Part shown: piece after piece, positions 58,235 through 64,000 of the stretch
How positions within the stretch are numbered: the first letter of the stretch is position 1
Layout of the letters: each line of letters begins with the position of its first letter
NCBI RefSeq assembly: GCF_003054265.1
Contig: NZ_QBKT01000005.1
Coordinates: forward strand, 186,001 to 250,000
DNA length: 64,000 bases
From: Kordia periserrulae
Lineage (GTDB): Bacteria > Bacteroidota > Bacteroidia > Flavobacteriales > Flavobacteriaceae
Direction: 5' to 3'
Program-made: the position numbers and the translations under genes
Notes under the pieces: model-generated
Seen by the model: the letters and a program-made list of their open reading frames with translations, nothing else
Told to the model about the DNA's origin: nothing
Databases searched by the model: none

Positions 58235-60694
58235 ATGACCAAACTAGAACAAACCGAAGGCTACCGCATCATTCACAATTGGATGGCAGAGAAAGGATTC
58301 TCGCCGTTTGATTTCCAGTTGAAAGCTTGGAAAAAATATGCGCAAAACTATCACGGACTCGTGGTGGCACCGACAGGTTTTGGAAAAACATATTCCATGT
58401 TTCTAGCGGTGTTGATTGATTATCTCAATCATCCAGAACAGTATAAAAAAGGCATCAAATTGCTTTGGATAAGTCCGTTGCGCTCGTTGGCGAAAGACTT
58501 GCAAATCGCGATGCAAACGGCGATTGACGAAATTGGACTCGATTGGCAAGCGGCAGTTCGAAACGGAGACACATCTACAGCAGTGCGACGCAAACAAGAA
58601 CGCAACATGCCCGATATTTTACTCACCACACCCGAAACGATGCATTTGCTTTTCTCGCAAAAGAAAAACTCGCGTTGGTTCAAAAATGTACGTTGTGTCG
58701 TGGTGGACGAATGGCACGAATTGCTCTCTACAAAACGCGGCGTATTAACCGAATTGGCGATTGTACGATTACGTTCACTATCTTCAAAAATTCGAGTTTG
58801 GGGCGTTTCGGCAACTATTGGAAATTTAGAAGAAGCCAAAAATGTGTTGATTCCTTTTAAAGACGTCAAAACAACTATTGTTACTTCCAAAGAAAAGAAA
58901 AAACTTAAAATCATTTCCTTGTTGCCTGATGAGGTTGAATTGTTACCGTGGGCGGGACATTTGGGAAAACAACTCGCCAAAAGCGTGTTGCAAGTCATTT
59001 ATAAAAACAACACAACGCTGGTGTTTACCAACACGCGAAATCAGGCAGAATTGTGGTATCAATTATTGTTAGATGCAGATGTGGATTTGGCAGGGCAAAT
59101 CGCAATTCATCACGGTTCTATTGATGCCAAATTGCGCAATTGGATTGAGGATGCCATCAATCAAAACCTGTTGAAAGTTGTGGTGTGTACGTCGTCACTC
59201 GATTTAGGTGTCGATTTTAAACCGGTGGATTGTGTGGTGCAAGTTGGTTCAGCAAAGGGAATTGCGCGTTTCATTCAGCGCGCGGGACGTAGTGGACATT
59301 CACCGTATGAAGTTTCAAAAGTCTATTTTGTGCCGACGCATACGCTAGAATTGATTGAAGTTTCAGCCCTAAAAGAAGCCGTAAAACAACACGATGTGGA
59401 AGCACGTGAACCTATGGTGTTAACGTATGATGTGTTGGTGCAGTTTCTCGTAACACTTGCCGTTGGAGAAGGTTTTCAATGTGACGAAACGTTTGCAATG
59501 ATTCAGCAAACTCATGCCTTTTCGTATATGACGAAAGACGATTTTGAATGGGCAATGCAATTCATTACCAAAGGCGGAACTACCCTAAATGCGTACGAGG
59601 AATTCCATAAAGTGGTGTACGACGACGAAAAGGAATTGTACGTGGTAAAAAGCAGACGTATCAGTATGTTGCATCGGATGAATATTGGTGCAATTGTGAG
59701 TGATGCCATGTTGCGCGTACGATATTTAAAAGGCGGACATTTAGGTATGATTGAAGAATATTTTATCTCAAAATTAAAAGTCGGAATGCCGTTTGTCCTT
59801 GCGGGAAGAATCTTGGAAATCGTGCACATCAAAGACATGACCGTTTTTGTGCGACGCAGCAAAGCGAAAAAAGCCATTACGCCAAGTTGGAAAGGTGGAC
59901 GTTTGCCGTTAACGTCGTATTTGAGTCACTATTTACGTTTAAAGTTGAACGATGCCTTGCAACCGTCTACGCGAGAACGGGAACTGAAATTTTTAAATCC
60001 GTTGTTGACAACACAAAGCAAACACTCGCACATTCCGAAGTCGGACGAATTTTTGGTAGAAAAAATTCAGGCAAAAGAAGGGTGTCACTTGTTTTTCTAT
60101 CCGTTTGAAGGGCGTTTGGTGAACGAGATTATGGCATCGTTGATTGCCTATCGCATCAGTAAATTACAACCAATTACCTTTTCCATTGCGATGAACGATT
60201 ACGGTTTTGGCTTATTGAGCGATCAAGATATTCCGGTAACGGAAGAAAATTTAAAAGAAATTCTATCCAAAGAAAACCTCATGGACGATGTGATTGCCAG
60301 CATCAACGCATCGGAAGTGGCAAGTAGAAAGTTTCGCGATATTGCGGTCATTGCTGGCTTGGTGATACAATCGCAACCTGGCGCGCGTAAAACGAACAAA
60401 AGTTTGCAATCGTCTTCGAGTTTAATTTTTAAAGTGTTGGAAGATTACGAACCGAATAACTTACTTTTGCGGCAAGCGTATACCGAAGTTTTTAACGAGC
60501 AATTGGAAGAAGCACGTTTGCAAGAAGCATTTGACCGAATTTCAAAAAGTACCGTCATTTTAAAAGAAGCAAAAGGCTATACACCGCTGAGTTTTCCAAT
60601 CAAAGTAGACGGATTGCGCAATACGATGAGCAACGAAAAGTTAAGCGATCGCATTGCACGACTCCAAAAACAACAATATAAAATACTAACGTGA
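58235..60694 (+). CDS. Ligase-associated DEXH-box DNA helicase (Lhr-type)
   Basis: An 819-residue superfamily 2 helicase. Motif I APTGFGKTYS (about residue 47), motif II VVDEWHE (about 153), motif III GVSATIG, and motif VI FIQRAGRSGHSP (about 350) are present. A winged-helix and the C-terminal Lhr core domain follow (about 390-600), with a C-terminal region typical of the ligase-associated group. It works with the exonuclease, ligase and PdeM. The ATG overlaps nothing, but the next gene pdeM starts 4 bp before its stop codon. Confidence 0.93.
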   Translation: MTKLEQTEGYRIIHNWMAEKGFSPFDFQLKAWKKYAQNYHGLVVAPTGFGKTYSMFLAVLIDYLNHPEQYKKGIKLLWISPLRSLAKDLQIAMQTAIDEIGLDWQAAVRNGDTSTAVRRKQERNMPDILLTTPETMHLLFSQKKNSRWFKNVRCVVVDEWHELLSTKRGVLTELAIVRLRSLSSKIRVWGVSATIGNLEEAKNVLIPFKDVKTTIVTSKEKKKLKIISLLPDEVELLPWAGHLGKQLAKSVLQVIYKNNTTLVFTNTRNQAELWYQLLLDADVDLAGQIAIHHGSIDAKLRNWIEDAINQNLLKVVVCTSSLDLGVDFKPVDCVVQVGSAKGIARFIQRAGRSGHSPYEVSKVYFVPTHTLELIEVSALKEAVKQHDVEAREPMVLTYDVLVQFLVTLAVGEGFQCDETFAMIQQTHAFSYMTKDDFEWAMQFITKGGTTLNAYEEFHKVVYDDEKELYVVKSRRISMLHRMNIGAIVSDAMLRVRYLKGGHLGMIEEYFISKLKVGMPFVLAGRILEIVHIKDMTVFVRRSKAKKAITPSWKGGRLPLTSYLSHYLRLKLNDALQPSTRERELKFLNPLLTTQSKHSHIPKSDEFLVEKIQAKEGCHLFFYPFEGRLVNEIMASLIAYRISKLQPITFSIAMNDYGFGLLSDQDIPVTEENLKEILSKENLMDDVIASINASEVASRKFRDIAVIAGLVIQSQPGARKTNKSLQSSSSLIFKVLEDYEPNNLLLRQAYTEVFNEQLEEARLQEAFDRISKSTVILKEAKGYTPLSFPIKVDGLRNTMSNEKLSDRIARLQKQQYKILT

Positions 60695-61338
60695 AGATAG
60701 TTACGAAAGACATCCGTTTTGGTCATGAAATGTTAACCTTGACGAATCAGCGCGTGCTGTTTTGGAAAAAGCAACAGGCATTGGTGTTGTCGGACATTCA
60801 TATTGGGAAAACAGCACATTTTCAGCAACACGGTATTGCTATTCCAGATACAGTTTTGTTAAAAGATTTGGAGCGATTGCAACTGTTGATACACTATTTT
60901 TCTCCTAAAAAGTTAATCGTTGTGGGCGATTTGTTTCATGCCGATTACAATCAGAATTTTGACGTTTTTGTACAATGGATGCAGCAATTTGACGGTTTGG
61001 AAAAAACACTCATTCGCGGAAATCACGATCGTTTTTCAACTGCATTTTACGAAAACTTAGGGTTTCACACTCAAAAACAACAACAATACAATGCATTGGT
61101 TTTTGTCCACGATGCTGTAAAAGTAGAAGAAGATACCTTTTATATTTCGGGACATATTCATCCAGGCGTTCGCATTCAAATGAAAGGCAGGCAGTATTTG
61201 AAACTTCCGTGTTTTCAAGTCAATTCCCAACAGTTAATTTTGCCAGCGTTCAGTCTTTTCACAGGATTAAACACACGCTCAGAACTAGAAAATGTTCGGA
61301 ATTACGCCTTTACTGACGATGCGATTTTGGAGTTTTAG
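60691..61338 (+). CDS. pdeM: Ligase-associated DNA damage response endonuclease PdeM
   Basis: A 215-residue calcineurin-like phosphoesterase. Metal-binding motifs: LSDIHIGKTAHFQ (D and H), VGDLFHAD, IRGNHDR, VFVHDA, and SGHIHPGV. It begins with GTG at 60691, overlapping the helicase stop by 4 bp. In the family this enzyme is linked to the Lhr/LigB module in DNA damage response. The start MKIVTKDIRFGHEML is the normal family opening. Confidence 0.92.
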   Translation: MKIVTKDIRFGHEMLTLTNQRVLFWKKQQALVLSDIHIGKTAHFQQHGIAIPDTVLLKDLERLQLLIHYFSPKKLIVVGDLFHADYNQNFDVFVQWMQQFDGLEKTLIRGNHDRFSTAFYENLGFHTQKQQQYNALVFVHDAVKVEEDTFYISGHIHPGVRIQMKGRQYLKLPCFQVNSQQLILPAFSLFTGLNTRSELENVRNYAFTDDAILEF

Positions 61339-61416
61339 GCTGGTGTGTTGTCAGTTTGTTTTCTGTTTTTTGTTGTTTGTTGTTTGTTCTCAAACATAAG
61401 ATGACAAAACAAGCCA

Positions 61417-61447
61417 TAAAAAAGGCTAGCAGCAAAGCAACTAGCCC
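61417..61447 (-). terminator. Rho-independent terminator after lipA
   Basis: GGCTAG at 61424-61429 pairs with CTAGCC at 61441-61446. On the minus strand a T-rich tract follows, 26 bp past the lipA stop codon. Confidence 0.65.
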
Positions 61448-61472
61448 AAAATTCATAATTCATAATTCTGAA

Positions 61473-62348
61473 TTAATCAACGTGTTTATGTGCTTTGTAC
61501 GAAGAGCGCACCAACGCGCCACTTTCAACGTGACGAAATCCTAAATCGAGTCCGATTTGGCGATAACGGTCAAATTCGTCTGGCGTAACAAAACGTTGTA
61601 CAGGCAAGTGTTTTTTACTTGGTTGTAAATACTGTCCAATCGTAACAACATCTACGTTTGCAGCACTTAAATCGTGCAGGGTTTCAATCACTTCTTCTTC
61701 CGTTTCTCCCAACCCTAACATAATACCCGATTTGGTACGGTTGATGCCTTGGTCTTTTAAATATTTCAAAACACCCAAACTACGGTCGTATTTCGCTTGA
61801 ATTCGCACTTCGCGTGTCAAACGGCGTACGGTTTCCATATTGTGCGATACCACTTCTGGAGACACTTCCACAATACGATCTAGATGGCGTTCAATGCCTT
61901 GAAAATCTGGAATTAAAGTTTCTAAAGTCGTCGTAGGATTCATTCGGCGCACGGCTTTTACCGTTTCTGCCCAAATAATGCTTCCCATATCTTTTAAATC
62001 ATCACGGTCTACCGAAGTCAACACCGCATGCTTAATTTTCATAATTTTTATAGAACGCGCTACTTTTTCAGGCTCGTCCCACGCAACTGTTTCTGGTCGT
62101 CCTGTTTTTACACCACAAAATCCGCACGAGCGCGTACATACATTTCCTAAAATCATAAACGTCGCTGTTCCTTCGCCCCAACATTCGCCCATATTCGGAC
62201 AGCTTCCAGAGGTGCAAATCGTATTTAGTTTGTACTTATCTACCAAGCCACGAAGTTCTGTATATTTCTTTCCCGTTGGAAGCTTCACGCGAAGCCATTT
62301 CGGTTTTCCTTTTGGAGGTAATACACTTGCAGTTGTTTCTGTACTCAT
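61473..62348 (-). CDS. lipA: Lipoyl synthase
   Basis: A radical SAM enzyme that inserts two sulphurs into protein-bound octanoyl groups to make lipoyl cofactor. From the ATG at 62348 it has 291 residues. The auxiliary cluster cysteines are in [13 protein letters not shown], the radical SAM motif CxxxCxxC is CTRSCGFC, and the C-terminal RSSYKAHKH holds the serine that ligates the auxiliary cluster in the family. The upstream in-frame codons to 62390 are not needed. Transcription ends at the 61417 hairpin. The lipA upstream region carries GAGCGCAGTCGAG and heptamer repeats. Confidence 0.96.
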   Translation of the reverse strand: MSTETTASVLPPKGKPKWLRVKLPTGKKYTELRGLVDKYKLNTICTSGSCPNMGECWGEGTATFMILGNVCTRSCGFCGVKTGRPETVAWDEPEKVARSIKIMKIKHAVLTSVDRDDLKDMGSIIWAETVKAVRRMNPTTTLETLIPDFQGIERHLDRIVEVSPEVVSHNMETVRRLTREVRIQAKYDRSLGVLKYLKDQGINRTKSGIMLGLGETEEEVIETLHDLSAANVDVVTIGQYLQPSKKHLPVQRFVTPDEFDRYRQIGLDLGFRHVESGALVRSSYKAHKHVD

Positions 62349-62729
62349 AAATCTTTTTCTTCTATGTGTAATTGAGCTACAAAGATACAAAGAATCTTAT
62401 TGTTTATAGGATGTTCGTTTTTTTGTTTTTTTTTGTGGATATGTCTTTTCGTCGATTTGTCGATTTGTTCTTTCATTATCAACAACGAACAACAAACAAC
62501 AAATAACGAACAACAAATAACGAAATTTAAAATGTAAAGCTCAAAATGTGTCACATCGAGCGCAGTCGAGATGTAAAATGAAAAAGTAATTTCCTAACAC
62601 CCAACACCCAACACCCAACACCCAACACCCAACACCCAACACCCAACACCCAACACCCAACACCCAACACCCAACACCCAACACCTAACACCCAAAACCT
62701 GACAGACTGAGCCAAGTCGAAGTCAACAC
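62349..62729. repeat. Repeat-rich region between lipA and the Nramp-type gene
   Basis: 381 bp: AACAACGAACAACAAACAAC-type runs (62478-62520), a 72-bp segment (62521-62592) that matches 58109-58183, and the heptamer array 62593-62697. Open frames across it are low-complexity by-products. Confidence 0.7.
62593..62697 (+). repeat. CCCAACA heptamer array, 15 units
   Basis: CCTAACA, then twelve CCCAACA units (62600-62683), then CCTAACA and CCCAAAA. The longest heptamer array in the window. Confidence 0.9.
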
Positions 62730-63944
62730 CTACAAAACAACCAAATACCAAACCGAGAATCCTACCAAAAACAAAATTCCAAACCAGCTTAAAATTCGCA
62801 ATCCTAGCTTTGGTTGCCAAGCTTTTGGCGTGTGTTTACTTGTGATGAGGATGTAATTGGAAATAGCATAAAAAGGCGCGGTGACAAACGATAAAATGGT
62901 AGCAATTTCAATAAGCATCGCCATTTCTGATAAAAACTGTGTCATGATGATAATGGTTCCTGCAACGAGTACCAACATCCAAAAAATATAACTGTGTTTG
63001 ATGTATTTCCCAAAGAGTAGTTGACTCGTTTTTGCCATTGCTCTTGGAGACGCATCTAAGGTTGTTAGTGTTGTGCTAAACATGGTTGTAAATGCTGCAA
63101 TCGCAATGATGATGTACATGCCGCTTCCTAGGTTTTGCGTATATAAATCAATGAGTTGTTTGGCAAATACGCCGCCTTTTGGAGAGAATTCGATACCAGA
63201 ATCGAACATGACGTATGCACCTAACGCCATAAAACAGATGCCTAAAATGATGGTAATGATAAAACCAAAATCGAAGTCGAATAGTGCGGTTTTGGGAGTG
63301 AATTTGTCTGTTTCTTGTCGTTTTTCAATTGCCCATAGCGAGTGCCATATTGAAATATCAAGCGGTGCAGGCATCCATCCCATAAAAACAATTAGTAGTG
63401 TCATGCCGCCAATTTCTGTTGGAAATACTTGTCCTGCAGTTAACGCTTCGTTTCCGTCAGTAAACGCAAAAAACACCGCAATAACCGTACTTATGGTTAG
63501 TGTGATGATGATAAATTTCATCAGTTTATCTAAAAACGAGTAGCGTCCCATCGCTAATACTCCTAAGCATATAAAAGTGATGATTGTACTCCAAATTCCC
63601 ATTGAAAAATCGAGTCCGAAGAGTTGTTTTGCCAATCCTGCGGTTACAATGGTAACGGCGGTTTGTATGGTAAACATGGTGGCAAATGTGAGTAGGAAAT
63701 AGGCAATTAACAATCCCTTGCCTAGTTTTTTGTAACCTTCTAACAAACTTTCGCCTGTCGCCGCTGCATATCGTGGTCCGAATTGGAAAAACGGATATTT
63801 ACATAAGTTTACCAACAACAACGCCCATAACAACCCGAAGCCAAATTCAGCTCCTACTTTGGTGGAATTCACCAAGTGTGAAACGCCAATAGCTGCACCC
63901 GCAAATAATAAGCCTGGACCTAGTTTTTTAAGATTCAATTTCAT
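62730..63944 (-). CDS. Nramp family divalent metal transporter, divergent
   Basis: A 404-residue membrane protein with about 11 transmembrane segments and the Nramp family outline (KKLGPGLLFAGAAIGVSHLV at helix 1, WALLLVNLCKYPFFQFGPRYAAATGE at helix 2). Known Nramp metal transporters have the DPGN motif in helix 1 and MPH in helix 6 for binding the metal. Here these positions read GVSH and MPAPLD, so the metal site is changed. Transport of another ion (for example magnesium) or a non-metal substrate is possible. It is probably the only gene of its transcription unit. Confidence 0.85.
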   Translation of the reverse strand: MKLNLKKLGPGLLFAGAAIGVSHLVNSTKVGAEFGFGLLWALLLVNLCKYPFFQFGPRYAAATGESLLEGYKKLGKGLLIAYFLLTFATMFTIQTAVTIVTAGLAKQLFGLDFSMGIWSTIITFICLGVLAMGRYSFLDKLMKFIIITLTISTVIAVFFAFTDGNEALTAGQVFPTEIGGMTLLIVFMGWMPAPLDISIWHSLWAIEKRQETDKFTPKTALFDFDFGFIITIILGICFMALGAYVMFDSGIEFSPKGGVFAKQLIDLYTQNLGSGMYIIIAIAAFTTMFSTTLTTLDASPRAMAKTSQLLFGKYIKHSYIFWMLVLVAGTIIIMTQFLSEMAMLIEIATILSFVTAPFYAISNYILITSKHTPKAWQPKLGLRILSWFGILFLVGFSVWYLVVL

Positions 63945-64000
63945 CTTTAACTATACTATATACCATATTTACAATTTTTTTTGAGAAGTAAGTATTATTC

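Noticed and set aside
54578-62697. Telomere-like repeats implying a linear replicon end
   Set aside because: TTRGGTG resembles telomere DNA only in name; arrays are short, internal, in both orientations and surrounded by core genes.
62551-62820. Minus-strand open frame with repeated GVGCWVL segments
   Set aside because: It translates the heptamer array and overlaps the end of the Nramp-type gene.

Overview
The window looks like chromosomal DNA of a marine-type Flavobacteriaceae bacterium (Bacteroidota). A Kordia-like genus is my guess, not a demonstrated fact. Reasons: low G+C; promoters of the Bacteroidota form TTTG-N19-TAnnTTTG (best example 425-455); start codons without Shine-Dalgarno sequences; TonB-dependent receptors with carboxypeptidase-like or STN plugs; a GLPGLI protein; a type IX secretion C-terminal sorting domain; a FecR/ECF sigma surface-signalling set; a HEIGH metallopeptidase; and small precursors with the Bacteroidota class I lanthipeptide-type leader. 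No rRNA, tRNA, integrase, transposase or classical CRISPR array was seen.

Layout. 0-14.4 kb: partial secreted protein, Rrf2 regulator, argS, an ECF sigma / FecR / TonB-receptor surface-signalling set facing a LamG lipoprotein, then ffh and folD. 14.4-28.5 kb: a TonB-type receptor with a GLPGLI protein, isocitrate dehydrogenase, an HU-like protein preceded by three 22-bp repeats, a two-component system (propeller sensor kinase plus LytTR regulator), a lipoprotein, and a 124-bp perfect cloverleaf at 28183-28306. 28.8-45.6 kb: a CBM9-like protein, cupin/lipoprotein/HerA operon, a secreted lysyl-endopeptidase-like protease, methyltransferase, a run of membrane and envelope genes (fatty acid hydroxylase, GDPD, glycosyltransferase, NamZ, LolCE-like permease) and a cystathionine beta-synthase-type enzyme.

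45.6-54.5 kb is accessory in character: a PTH2-like protein, a HEIGH lipoprotein peptidase, three small double-glycine-leader peptides with no modification enzymes nearby, a 42-bp palindromic tandem array, a DUF6261-like gene, and an A+T-rich pair encoding a phospholipase D-like protein and a PHP + SMC/ABC-type ATPase (TrlF-like). This pair is the best candidate here for an undescribed, possibly anti-phage, system. 54.7-61.3 kb holds the four-gene ligase-associated DNA repair module (exonuclease, LigB-type ligase, Lhr-type helicase, PdeM), split by an 838-bp repeat cluster. lipA and a divergent Nramp-family transporter close the window.

Intergenic DNA is unusually rich in short repeats: heptamer arrays (CCCAACA / TTRGGTG), AATCGTAAATCAAC-type arrays touching stop codons, three copies of a palindromic CGTCATTTCGAGTGAA element, and GAGCGCAGTCGAG units, sometimes nested in one another. 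The two most unexpected structures are the zero-linker four-way cloverleaf at 28183-28306 and the phase-perfect 42-bp hairpin array at 49144-49341.
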